A stretch of DNA of 34,438 nucleotides from Flexilinea sp. (GTDB lineage Bacteria; Chloroflexota; Anaerolineae; Anaerolineales; Anaerolineaceae): NCBI GenBank assembly GCA_026645735.1, contig JAPKMT010000034.1:1-34438 (forward strand), in the 5' to 3' direction. Under the pieces are notes generated by a model. That model had not been told where the DNA came from and did not search any database. It was given only the letters and a program-made list of their open reading frames with translations. Each line of letters opens with the position of its first letter. Within the stretch, counting starts at the first letter, position 1. The translations under genes were made by a program, and so were the position numbers. Positions 25,662 through 34,438 of the stretch are shown in pieces.

Positions 25662-28600
25662 CCTGATTCCGATCTTTTAATTCATTCTCTCCATGATTAT
25701 TTTGGTATAAACCATGATGTGTCTTTTCCCAAAAATGGGGTTTAAAAATTAGCTGGATAAAACCTTTCCAACTGGCAATGCTGCTCATTGCCCAGTAAAT
25801 CGGGCTGAGTATTGCCGCCCATACCATATCATAATAACCGCGTCGCATTGCGCCAGCTACATTCACATAAGTAAAAACAAATGTTGCGACATACAGACAT
25901 ATGACTCCCATATAAAAAACGAAAGGAGGGAATAATTTTTGTATAAAACTTGGCTGAAGAACAAGCCAAAGAATTGTGAAAGTCCAGTAAATTGGATTTA
26001 GTAAAGCGGAAAAAAAAGTTCCCCCCACAATAAATTGAAAACTCATAAAGTTTTTTATTCCAATTTCCTGTATTAACCGAATGGGATGACGCATATGGAC
26101 AATCCAGGTTACCATATATCCCTTCAGCCATCGGGAACGCTGACGAAGCCAGTTTTCCGACTTACTGTTTGCCTCTTCATATGTTGTTGAATCCACGATT
26201 CTTGTTCGATATCCTCGTTTGAATAACCGGATTCCCAAATCCGCATCTTCCGTCACATTGTGTGGATCCCAGGCGCCAACCTCAAGCAGCGAACTTTTCC
26301 GAAAATGATTCGATGTGCCGCCTAATGGAATTGGAGCGTGTTCCGCATCCAATCCAGGTAAAAGAAGATCAAACCACATCGAATACTCTACCGTAAACCA
26401 TCTTGTTAAGAGGTTCTGCCTTCGATTATAAAAATTCAACTTTGCCTGAATACAGGCAACATTTTCGGGCGCTTTTGAAAAAGCAATAACTACTCGTTTC
26501 AATTGATCTCGGTCCGGTACATCTTCCGCATCGTAAATCACAATATACTCCCCTTTGGCATGTATCAATCCATAATTACATGCTTTGGGTTTTGTGCGCG
26601 GTTCTGATGCGGGAACAATAATCTTATGAATAAAGCGGGGGGGGTTAATTCGATCGAATTCTGCAATCGTCTCAAAATCATCTGCTTCCAATAGAACCAG
26701 AATATCCAACCTGGCAGGAGGATAATCAATTTTCATCAACGAATTTAAGACACCTGATAGTACTTCACTTTCATGAAAAACAGGAATTAATATGGAAAAG
26801 ATCGGTAATTCTGCATCGGTTAACTCGATAATTTCCTGGTCAGTTACTGGAATCTCTAAATTGGAAGAAACAGCTTTAAAAATGATTTCAAACTTATATA
26901 ACGAAAATAACAGATAAAAGATAGTTATAACGGCATTTAATAAAACAAAATAGAAACGAGCATTTACGAATATGCCGAAGATGGAGAGAAGGATACAAAA
27001 TAACAGAAATATTTGCTGTTGTTTGTCAAGTATATGAAAAGCTGAATCTCCAGGCGCTCTTTCCAATAATGAGGATATACTTTCATCGATATAATCCTGT
27101 TGGTACACACTTTCCAAAGCTTCCTCAAATTTACTCTCAGAGATCAGCACCAGTCTTACATTCCTCTTCAACCTGGATTTAGCTTCTTCGATTGCGCCAT
27201 AATTCAACGGATCAACGGTTGCCAGAATTATTTTTTGTTGATCAGCTGAAACAGGTAGCAGACCATTGACACGTTCAAATTTCGCATCGAGCATTTGAAC
27301 GACATTTTTTTCGATATCAGTTTTCTCTAAATCAAAATACGACAATCCAGATTGTTTTGCTAAGAATTGGAAGAGGACATCCTCCTGAATAAATTGCTTA
27401 TAGATGAGTGCTTTACCAATTCGAATTCCGTTTTTTTGGGCATAATCCAGCGCATCGTTCAATTGTGAACGCGTTATCATCCCTGCCAGTAATAAAATCG
27501 ATCCTAATGGAGGTTTTCCTAATTGCCGTTGAATCCCATCCTCTAACATTTTCCTGACAGTTATGATCGGAATTATCGGTTTATCAATGAATTGTTCAAT
27601 ATAATCAATTTTTCCTGGATCAGGTATATCAGAAAATGCGACAACAGTTTTATCATTCTGAAATCGAATTGGAAGCGCCCTCATCTGCTGAGCATCTTCA
27701 TATGAAAGAAGGCAGGCGGCTGATCCATCTATCGGATCAGAAAATAATTCTCTCTCTATGGGATTCCCGATGGCATCGATTCCAAATTGCGTTTCTTTTC
27801 TTAATGAAATATCCTCATAAGGATATTGATAAAAACCCGCTATTGATTTTGCCAATTCTTCAGGATTGATCGAAGAATTTAATTCGATGGCTTCAGCAAG
27901 TGGGATAAACGATTTCTTCCGTGCGCCGATTACTGTTATGGCATTTTGACGTGTAATCAAACGTTTGTTAATCAGGTGTTCAATGAATTGGTTTTCAAGT
28001 TCTTCTGCGCCTGATCTGTTTTCCGGTTTGCTGTAAATATGGAGTATTTGAGTAAATATTGATTTTTGAACGATAATTGGAACAATTTGTCTTTGACTGA
28101 TCTTTTGAAAATTCGACAATCCGTCCAAATTAAGAGGATCCGAAATTGCAGTCCAAATTCGAATTTCATCTCGAAACAAAGGGAATACTTTATTTCGATT
28201 CAAATCCTCCCAGGAATATTGGGCAATCAACGATTCATCAATAGGAAAATGATCCATACTGTAAAAGGGATAACCCGAAAATAAACTCAAAACTTCCAAT
28301 AACTCAGAATTTCGGATATAACCCTTTTCTGTTGCAATTTTTAGCCAGGATTTATGCTGCTGGATTCCAACACGAATAGATTTCTGAATTTGATCCAGAG
28401 TCAGATAACCTAACTCAGTAATCAGAGACTCCAAATGAATTACCGGAAAAAGATCCCGATAAAATCTTGTCGGATAAATTTTATCAATCCATTTTAAGAT
28501 GATTTCCGAATCCATCAGACGCAATTCAATCTGACAATGAGAAACAGCCGCTGCTAAATTAATATAATTAAAATTGATCTCATTGATACCAATAATCAAA

Positions 28601-29562
28601 GTACCAGCATTTTCAAAAATCGGTAAAATCTGAAATTTTCGAACAATCCACGCTGGGATAATATCTTTGCATCGTTGAAGATTCCGTAAAAAATCAGGCG
28701 GAATTTCTTCTGAGAGCAACGCTTCACATTTCAATAAATCAGCCCGAGTTTTCAGCCAGATATCCGGTTTAATAATTCGGTTTTCAATGAATAGTTCTCG
28801 ACATGAGACTCCAGTTTGACGTTCAGTTTCCAAGGCATATTGACCTTGTTCCCGTGTAAGTAGTTTTTTTTGAATCAAAGAATCGATAATTACAGAATTT
28901 GAACAATTAATTATCGCAGGTCCGATAAGCGATGAACGACGGTACACAGAACTTAAAACTTCATGACTGGTTAAAACAAGCTGACATTGAAAATCCAAAC
29001 CTCTTGATTTCTCTTGGAATATCCTGATATTGGATGGATCATCAATCAAACAATACATCATTCCGTCAATCCAGCACATTGGGACAAAATGTTCTCTGTT
29101 TAATGATTGGGGAAGCAACAAATCAAGGCCGCTTGCAGAGAACATACACTTGTTGTGAAGGTGCGGAATATTATGAATCAGACTGAGAATCTCAATTTGA
29201 GGCTGCATATTTTCTGAACGATTTTCATCAAAGAACAATTTTGAAAATGTATCCGCATCCGGTTTCATTTCCTGATGCGGATAACAGCGGTTTCGAAAAT
29301 CGACGAAATCATTCAATGGACACAAAAAAAACCGAACCGGATGATTTATTAAGATCCGAATTTTCTCCATGTCATTACTGTCAATCGTTAATGGTCCAGC
29401 CAAAATAAGCGTTTTTTCTTCTAAATATAAAGGGACCAACGAGTATTTAATCGATAATTTTTCAGGGAAAATGTCGACGGCATTTCTTACCGGATCAACA
29501 GATATAAGACGAACAATGGATGGCAGATCGATTGACAGTTTCTTATTCAACTTATTAAACAC
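25648..29562 (-). CDS. MshEN-array processive glycosyltransferase (cellulose-synthase/NfrB-like)
   Basis: A 1304-residue fusion. Residues about 1-820 hold four MshEN-like units (224-365, 378-511, 523-672, 678-820) after two shorter, decayed ones (1-95, 122-210). The last keeps LGSILLLAGMITRSQLNDAL and IGKALIYKQFIQEDVLFQF, close to the RLGxxLxxxGxIxxxxLxxAL motif by which MshE binds c-di-GMP. Two TM helices (about 850-890) lead into a GT2 domain (917-1150) with Asp961/962, DAED (1011-1014), TEDADLG (1104-1110) and QRSRW (1141-1145): the full D, DxD, TED, QxxRW set of processive synthases. About four TM helices follow. No PilZ domain is present. The start is a GTG at 29562 with poor RBS; an in-frame stop lies close upstream. 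Probably makes and extrudes a polysaccharide. Confidence 0.85.
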   Translation of the reverse strand: MFNKLNKKLSIDLPSIVRLISVDPVRNAVDIFPEKLSIKYSLVPLYLEEKTLILAGPLTIDSNDMEKIRILINHPVRFFLCPLNDFVDFRNRCYPHQEMKPDADTFSKLFFDENRSENMQPQIEILSLIHNIPHLHNKCMFSASGLDLLLPQSLNREHFVPMCWIDGMMYCLIDDPSNIRIFQEKSRGLDFQCQLVLTSHEVLSSVYRRSSLIGPAIINCSNSVIIDSLIQKKLLTREQGQYALETERQTGVSCRELFIENRIIKPDIWLKTRADLLKCEALLSEEIPPDFLRNLQRCKDIIPAWIVRKFQILPIFENAGTLIIGINEINFNYINLAAAVSHCQIELRLMDSEIILKWIDKIYPTRFYRDLFPVIHLESLITELGYLTLDQIQKSIRVGIQQHKSWLKIATEKGYIRNSELLEVLSLFSGYPFYSMDHFPIDESLIAQYSWEDLNRNKVFPLFRDEIRIWTAISDPLNLDGLSNFQKISQRQIVPIIVQKSIFTQILHIYSKPENRSGAEELENQFIEHLINKRLITRQNAITVIGARKKSFIPLAEAIELNSSINPEELAKSIAGFYQYPYEDISLRKETQFGIDAIGNPIERELFSDPIDGSAACLLSYEDAQQMRALPIRFQNDKTVVAFSDIPDPGKIDYIEQFIDKPIIPIITVRKMLEDGIQRQLGKPPLGSILLLAGMITRSQLNDALDYAQKNGIRIGKALIYKQFIQEDVLFQFLAKQSGLSYFDLEKTDIEKNVVQMLDAKFERVNGLLPVSADQQKIILATVDPLNYGAIEEAKSRLKRNVRLVLISESKFEEALESVYQQDYIDESISSLLERAPGDSAFHILDKQQQIFLLFCILLSIFGIFVNARFYFVLLNAVITIFYLLFSLYKFEIIFKAVSSNLEIPVTDQEIIELTDAELPIFSILIPVFHESEVLSGVLNSLMKIDYPPARLDILVLLEADDFETIAEFDRINPPRFIHKIIVPASEPRTKPKACNYGLIHAKGEYIVIYDAEDVPDRDQLKRVVIAFSKAPENVACIQAKLNFYNRRQNLLTRWFTVEYSMWFDLLLPGLDAEHAPIPLGGTSNHFRKSSLLEVGAWDPHNVTEDADLGIRLFKRGYRTRIVDSTTYEEANSKSENWLRQRSRWLKGYMVTWIVHMRHPIRLIQEIGIKNFMSFQFIVGGTFFSALLNPIYWTFTILWLVLQPSFIQKLFPPFVFYMGVICLYVATFVFTYVNVAGAMRRGYYDMVWAAILSPIYWAMSSIASWKGFIQLIFKPHFWEKTHHGLYQNNHGENELKDRNQDESK

Positions 29563-29842
29563 TTTCGAAAAAAGATTTACTGTTAGTAGGAATTTCTATA
29601 TATTTCCATTTGCTATCGAGTTTCAATTCGACAAGAGATCGAATAATTATTTCATGAACAGGAACAAACAGCGTTAAGAAAAAAATTATTTGTTGTGATA
29701 CGAATTTTAAATAATTCTTTTATTATAAAGATCAACGATCAGAATTTTTCCAGACGCAAATGAATCTTTCAACGTATTTCTACATTCGAAACAATAATAA
29801 AAGAATTCAAAAAAACTCCTATTTTAACCTGCAGGCATATTC
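29563..29842 (-). promoter_or_regulatory. Intergenic region before the MshEN-GT2 gene, possible internal promoter
   Basis: No gene is seen in these 280 nt. On the minus strand TTGAAA (29621-29626) and TATATA (29597-29602) are 18 bp apart, a fair promoter. A second TATAAT (29722-29727) has no -35. AATTCTTTTATTAT (29713-29726) is repeated inverted and perfect at 29794-29807. The 280-nt break contrasts with the 2-nt spacing between the two genes upstream, so GT2 expression may be set separately. Confidence 0.4.
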
Positions 29843-30688
29843 TTATATTTTGTGAATATCACTATAACGAACGATTGAATTCTCCGTGGTCAAGGCTGTT
29901 TGCAATGCTTCTTCACATGCTTCGATTAAAGATTCTGTGGTTCCAGCATCGGTAGGATAACTGACAATACCTATGCGCAGATCAATTGCGATTTTCCGCG
30001 ATGCCTCCTGCATCAATCTTTTGGAGAAAAGAAACGCACCGATTGAATCCGTTTCAGGTAAGATAATCCCATAATAGTTACCGCCGAATGGGATATCGAT
30101 ATCTTTCCGGCAGCTGCGGGATAATAAATCTGCAAGTCCTTGCCGGATGATCTGTTCTTTTTCATCATCCAGGATTCCGCTGGGACGATGCACAGTACCC
30201 GTCATGATCAAAGAAAAGTTCTTTTTATACCGTAAAGAACGAGTCAGTTCATCGTCAATCTTTTTTCGAACATATTGCCATAACAGGAGATTCGTATCAG
30301 CATCGTATTGAATCAGATTTGACAAAATCTGGATTTCAGTCTGCATCTTTTGATAGGTCTTTGAGATTTTTTGCATGACTAATTTTCCAAGGAAGGCAGT
30401 AATAAAGAAAATTAAAGCCATAAAACCTGGAATATATATGTTCTTTGTGGTGAGTTTGAAAATACTAAAAAAGACTGTCCCATAAATAATCGAAGCCATT
30501 AACGCTGAAGTCAGCGAGCCATAGACGATTGAGACAATCGTTGAAAAAACAATTACCATAATTAATAGCGCCAACCCTAAAAAATAGAGTTGTTTATCAA
30601 GGAAAAGAATTCCTGAAACCGCTATTACAGACCAAATTAAATAGATAACAATTAATATATCTTGAATTCCATTGTTCTTTTTTGCCAT
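29843..30688 (-). CDS. Four-TM protein with degenerate GGDEF domain
   Basis: A 281-residue membrane protein. Four hydrophobic segments fill residues about 10-110. Then a GGDEF-fold domain: DADTNLLLWQYVRKKIDDEL stands where DxLTGLxNRxxF is usual, followed by RSLRYKKNFSLIM. The signature reads FGGNYYGIILPET (GG-N-Y-Y instead of GG-D/E-E-F), so the metal and catalytic acidic residues are lost. Upstream, CRKDIDIPFGG has no proper RxxD inhibitory site. It should not make c-di-GMP; it may bind a nucleotide or act as a structural sensor. It starts 2 nt after the stop of the vWA-BcsB gene, so they are co-expressed. The next gene encodes MshEN domains, which makes a nucleotide-signalling role plausible. 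Confidence 0.85.
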   Translation of the reverse strand: MAKKNNGIQDILIVIYLIWSVIAVSGILFLDKQLYFLGLALLIMVIVFSTIVSIVYGSLTSALMASIIYGTVFFSIFKLTTKNIYIPGFMALIFFITAFLGKLVMQKISKTYQKMQTEIQILSNLIQYDADTNLLLWQYVRKKIDDELTRSLRYKKNFSLIMTGTVHRPSGILDDEKEQIIRQGLADLLSRSCRKDIDIPFGGNYYGIILPETDSIGAFLFSKRLMQEASRKIAIDLRIGIVSYPTDAGTTESLIEACEEALQTALTTENSIVRYSDIHKI

Positions 30689-30690
30689 AA

Positions 30691-33600
30691 TTACCGTCGT
30701 TTATTAATCCAGGCTACTGTGATAACCGTCAACGAAATGAATAATATTGCGGCTGTCAGAATGACAACCCAATCCGGTTTTTGCAATAATTGATTGCCAG
30801 AGACCTGCGTTGATTCAGAGTCTTGGATAGCTTTGTCTATCATTGCGCCAGGAATTGTAAATGATGCTGTTTCATTTTCTCCTGAGATGACCTGCAGGTT
30901 CCCTGTAAAGTTTTTATAGATCTCCGGATTGTCTATGACCTTTGAAACCCATTCCAGGCTTTCCTGTGAATTCGCCGTAAGAATCAGTTGGAATTTTCCT
31001 GCCTCCGTCAGGATTGATTCGATAAATCCGAATTTCCCTGAGGATGAATAAACTGCGGCCATACTGTCGGGGAATTTTGGCTTAACACCTTCCGTATCAA
31101 AAGAAACAGGCAATAAATCATTCAGATCTTTGATTGCAGCATTATTGGATGGCAAACCGATCAGAATCTGATACGATCGTTCGAACCTCTCGGACGATTG
31201 GTCTGAAGCTGAAAAAACTTTAAGGAATAATTGATCCCCTTCTGCAACTCTGCCGATCCGATTGGCTGTGATAATTGTTGTTGAAATAGCTGCCCAATCA
31301 ACGGTATCGGGAATAATCAACGCCAGATCGGTCAGCGATGAAGAGCTGATCAAATTCTGTGGAAATCCTGAAAGATTTGCCGATAGCTGACTGGTACCGC
31401 TCGGGAAAGTGAAGGAAGAATCCGGGTTAATCGTTAGCCAGGAATTTGAATAATAATCCTCTGTACAGTATAACGTACTTTGAATGTTTGATATATCCGC
31501 TTGAATATTGCTGGTGATTTCAACAGTATTATCGCCTAATTTAAATAATTTCAAGGGTATATTAATAACTACAGAAGTATTTTCACTGTCATGACTGTTC
31601 AGAGCAATTCTTTTAACTGGAACACTATTTACTGAAACATCCATGTATGAATTCTTAGCGTTTTCAATCGCAGAATGGGAATAAATCAGATGTAGAGCAG
31701 CTTCACCCAACGAATCAAATGCCATTTGTAAAGGAAGATTGAGAAAGACGGATTGTTGACGATTTCCTTCTGCAACAATATTCTTGTAACCCAAATCATC
31801 CAGCGAATAAACTAATTTATTAATCGATTTTTCCACTTTATCAGAAGCTGGAGTATCAACCACAATTCCCATTCTGCCGGAAAGTCTGTCAAAAACGGAT
31901 GTTGTTGCAAAGGCTTCAGCAGCTTTTTGAAGACCTAAAGGAGAGTCGCCTGTTATTGTCATCGCAATTGATTTCGAATCAAAGGATGATGTTTGAAGCC
32001 AAAACACACCGGAATCCTTTTCAATCAGGGTTCCATCCAGATTTTTAAATGTAAGTTCTTCTGTTGAACTGGTGCTGTAATCAGGAATAATATCCTCAAC
32101 GCTACTCAATAATGATTTTGCATTGCCAATATAGATGATGTTACCGAGAGGTTGTGTAATTGATAATTGGTCAAGTGAAAAAACTTCCAACTCCAGTTTA
32201 TTCCAATCTGCAATTTGTCCCAATTTTGCGCTGACCAATGCGGCTGCATTGATTTCAGAAACAGAGGGTTTATCGGGTAAGACAAGATTAATCCTGTTAT
32301 TCAATATTGGACTTGGGTCAATAAGGGAACTCGGAAGCTTGTATAAATCCAGTTTTGGTTCTGTAACAGTATAGTCAAAACGAAAAGCAGTAGAATTATG
32401 AATTACCGCCCATACGGCAGGATTATCAAAATCCTCACAAAAATCGTCACGAATACCCATATAGAACTGGAAGCTCAATTTATTGTAGCCTGGATTGATT
32501 TGTTCGGTGGGAATCCGAAAAGACAAACTACCATTTTCAGCATTTGAATCATCCAAGAGAACGCTCGTAAGTCGAATTCCATTCCAGTCTGCAGCTAAGC
32601 TTGATTTCGAATTCAACGAATTGGAATGACTGAAATTTACTATCAAATCGAATGGACTCGAAAAAGTCCAATTTTTCGGCAAATTAATATCATATTGATG
32701 ACTTACCAAAACACCTCGATATTCAACATCTGTCGTATAACCAAAATCTTTTAACGTATACTCCGCTGCCTTAATTCGACTATCAGAGTAAATACCGTCG
32801 TTTACCGATTCATCCGGCAGAGTATGATTGGTCTGCTCAAGTTTTGTTTTCGAAATACTTGCTTCCCTGTTCACTGCAGTTGCAGTCGTTTCAATTTGAG
32901 CTGTCAACTGTTCGCCAGAGTGAATTGACTGAGCTGTTGTTGATTCGACAGTACCAGTTGACAAAGAAGATGGCTTCACAGTTTCGGTTGCCTGTTTCAA
33001 TATTTCAGGAGTTGCCGTCCTCCTCGTTGTGGCAGTCACGATTGGAGTTGCAGTTTTCATCAAGGTCTTGGTTGCCGCAGGAGTATCAGTCTTCACAGCA
33101 GTATTGGTTGGAATATTTGTTGGAGTATCAGTCGGGGTAATCGCTGTAGGAGTTGACTCTTTCATTGGCACATCAGTAACGGATTGTGTCACAATAGCTA
33201 TTTGAGAAATCATCTCAGAAGGACTTATCGGAGTTTCAGTCACGACGGCTCCTGAAAGGATATTCGAATTTGGCGATAGGATTATCTGTTCTGATAAATC
33301 AGAATGGACAACCTCATCCGTTTCGGATTGATTCAGCATGAATGTCGGGACAACAGTATCTTTTCTTGTCTTTTGAATCACAGGAACAATGCTTGCCATC
33401 ACCTGTTCTGGTGTCTGATTGATCCCTGAAAGATTTAGATTATTTGTTTCTTCAACCGGCGTATCCGTCAATAAATCGATATGCTGCTTAACATCTTTGG
33501 TTCTCTCTGTCGCCATTTTCTGTGCTAACTGGATAAATTGGCTTGTTCGAAAAACCTCTTCATTTTGATGGTACAGCGTTAATAATATTTCTGATTTTGC

Positions 33601-34329
33601 ATCCGATAATAAAGAAAAATCTGCAGGCAATTCCCCATGTATGATTCGTGTTTGCAGAATTGATTCCACAATTCTCGCTTTATAATTTTCAGCCGAATCT
33701 CCGGTATCAGTTTTTAAAGCAATTCCGCCTGAATTTGAAGCGAGTCTGTTCAGCCTGTTAAAATCAAATTCTTCATAAGAACTGGTATTTGTATTTCTCG
33801 TTACGATAACATTCAAAGAAACTCCGGAAGAAAATAATGCTTCTGCAATTTGTTTTTCACTAATTTTTGCATCGTTATAACCGGCTCCATCAGTGATCAG
33901 TATTATCTGGTTATTTACAGGGCTGGAAGTCTTTGTTTCATCAATCAGTTTGAGTGTTTCAAGAAGTGCAAAACTAAAATCCGAGGTTTTGGAATCAAAA
34001 TTTAATTGATTTAATGCTTCTTCTACTTTATTTCCATCATTTGTCAGCGATTGGATTGAGTTGACTGTACTTCCAAAACTAATTATTCCCAAACGTGTTC
34101 TATTCATCAAGACTGAATCATTAATAAATTGATGAATTAAATTTTTAGGAAGCTCTTTTTCTGTTTCAAACACTGTTTTCGAAACATCAATCAGGAAAAA
34201 TATGTTTATCGGAAGATCAGTGTTGTTTAATGTTTCTACCGCCACATTATCAAGACTTATTTGATCGACAGTCATCGCTGCACGGTCAAATTCCAGTAGT
34301 TGATCTTCAAAAAAATTTGAGCATACCAC
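30691..34329 (-). CDS. vWA-BcsB-like fusion, extracytoplasmic synthase subunit
   Basis: A 1212-residue surface protein. Residues 40-225 are a von Willebrand A domain (FFLIDVSKT in place of DxSxS, ILITDGAG). A Thr/Pro-rich linker (about 365-450) leads to a BcsB-like module of two repeats. Each has a carbohydrate-binding-like half (518-655, 835-970; both open with YxLxDxGY and carry an NLPxxxxF or similar strand) and a flavodoxin-like half (680-820, 1000-1145). A single C-terminal TM helix (1187-1206) and RR end it, as in BcsB. In cellulose synthase BcsB guides the polymer outside the membrane. The start is a GTG with no RBS and no signal peptide; the frame stays open only 17 codons upstream. 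The true N-terminus is probably missing or frameshifted near the window edge. Confidence 0.85.
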   Translation of the reverse strand: MVCSNFFEDQLLEFDRAAMTVDQISLDNVAVETLNNTDLPINIFFLIDVSKTVFETEKELPKNLIHQFINDSVLMNRTRLGIISFGSTVNSIQSLTNDGNKVEEALNQLNFDSKTSDFSFALLETLKLIDETKTSSPVNNQIILITDGAGYNDAKISEKQIAEALFSSGVSLNVIVTRNTNTSSYEEFDFNRLNRLASNSGGIALKTDTGDSAENYKARIVESILQTRIIHGELPADFSLLSDAKSEILLTLYHQNEEVFRTSQFIQLAQKMATERTKDVKQHIDLLTDTPVEETNNLNLSGINQTPEQVMASIVPVIQKTRKDTVVPTFMLNQSETDEVVHSDLSEQIILSPNSNILSGAVVTETPISPSEMISQIAIVTQSVTDVPMKESTPTAITPTDTPTNIPTNTAVKTDTPAATKTLMKTATPIVTATTRRTATPEILKQATETVKPSSLSTGTVESTTAQSIHSGEQLTAQIETTATAVNREASISKTKLEQTNHTLPDESVNDGIYSDSRIKAAEYTLKDFGYTTDVEYRGVLVSHQYDINLPKNWTFSSPFDLIVNFSHSNSLNSKSSLAADWNGIRLTSVLLDDSNAENGSLSFRIPTEQINPGYNKLSFQFYMGIRDDFCEDFDNPAVWAVIHNSTAFRFDYTVTEPKLDLYKLPSSLIDPSPILNNRINLVLPDKPSVSEINAAALVSAKLGQIADWNKLELEVFSLDQLSITQPLGNIIYIGNAKSLLSSVEDIIPDYSTSSTEELTFKNLDGTLIEKDSGVFWLQTSSFDSKSIAMTITGDSPLGLQKAAEAFATTSVFDRLSGRMGIVVDTPASDKVEKSINKLVYSLDDLGYKNIVAEGNRQQSVFLNLPLQMAFDSLGEAALHLIYSHSAIENAKNSYMDVSVNSVPVKRIALNSHDSENTSVVINIPLKLFKLGDNTVEITSNIQADISNIQSTLYCTEDYYSNSWLTINPDSSFTFPSGTSQLSANLSGFPQNLISSSSLTDLALIIPDTVDWAAISTTIITANRIGRVAEGDQLFLKVFSASDQSSERFERSYQILIGLPSNNAAIKDLNDLLPVSFDTEGVKPKFPDSMAAVYSSSGKFGFIESILTEAGKFQLILTANSQESLEWVSKVIDNPEIYKNFTGNLQVISGENETASFTIPGAMIDKAIQDSESTQVSGNQLLQKPDWVVILTAAILFISLTVITVAWINKRR

Positions 34330-34438
34330 AGAAATTTCATTGTCAGTTTGAAAAAATCGGTTCGACGTGAATCATAATTAATGTTACCGAAGAAGTATCG
34401 GTGAATCAAAATAAATTGTTACCATAAGCTGCGGAGGA
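34330..34438 (-). other. Window-edge segment upstream of the vWA-BcsB gene
   Basis: No signal peptide or clear start is found in any minus frame. The frame of the vWA-BcsB gene continues to a TGA near 34381 and reads NRFFQTDNEISVV just before the called GTG, which looks protein-like. One short frame opens with ATG near 34383 and stops after 10 codons. A real start may lie beyond the edge if there is a frameshift here. Confidence 0.4.

Noticed and set aside
25648..29562. Type II secretion or pilus ATPase (GspE/MshE)
   Set aside because: Only the N-terminal MshEN-like domains are present; there are no Walker motifs, and the C-terminus is a GT2 with TM helices.

Overview
The window looks like a chromosomal piece of a low-GC member of the Chloroflexota, probably class Anaerolineae. 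I infer this from four things: the style of the partial 16S rRNA, a PlsY with a GSGRTGTTN motif, a long Thr/Pro-rich linker of the kind common in surface proteins of that class, and a sufC-B-D-x-S-U operon. There is no sign of an outer-membrane export component. The taxonomic call is an inference from memory and needs a 16S search.

Layout. (1) 1-1124, minus strand: the 5' half of a 16S rRNA gene, cut by the window edge, with tandem promoters whose -35 boxes are perfect TTGACA. (2) 1125-14078, minus strand: a surface-glycan region. It holds two GT2 glycosyltransferases, two tandem paralogous GT-C membrane glycosyltransferases, an MptE/DUF115-like protein, and a nonulosonic-acid-like set: SDR, a CMP-sugar synthetase fused to a KdsC-like HAD phosphatase, a NeuB-type synthase without a SAF domain, a capsule-type transferase, a second cytidylyltransferase and a 2-hydroxyacid dehydrogenase. 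A DUF523 gene sits among them. (3) 14432-15953, minus strand: a plsY-degV lipid pair. (4) 16456-22018, plus strand: the SUF iron-sulfur cluster operon, with a small unrecognised gene between sufD and sufS and a palindrome on its promoter. (5) 22019-23939: a MerR/GyrI-like regulator with a textbook 19-bp-spacer promoter, bracketed by interspersed repeats. (6) 23940-34329, minus strand: a probable exopolysaccharide synthase operon.

The last block is the most interesting. Its products are, in order of transcription: a vWA domain fused through a Thr/Pro linker to a complete BcsB-like module; a four-TM protein with a degenerate GGDEF domain; a 1304-residue protein in which an array of MshEN-like domains precedes a processive GT2 domain with D, DxD, TED and QxxRW motifs; and a GT-C membrane glycosyltransferase. 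I read it as a cellulose-synthase-like machine in which MshEN domains, known c-di-GMP binders in other proteins, take the place of PilZ. The vWA-BcsB protein would be the extracytoplasmic partner and the degenerate GGDEF protein a possible nucleotide sensor. That reading is inference from motifs and gene order. The product and the ligand are unknown.

I saw no tRNA genes, CRISPR arrays, transposases or prophage genes.
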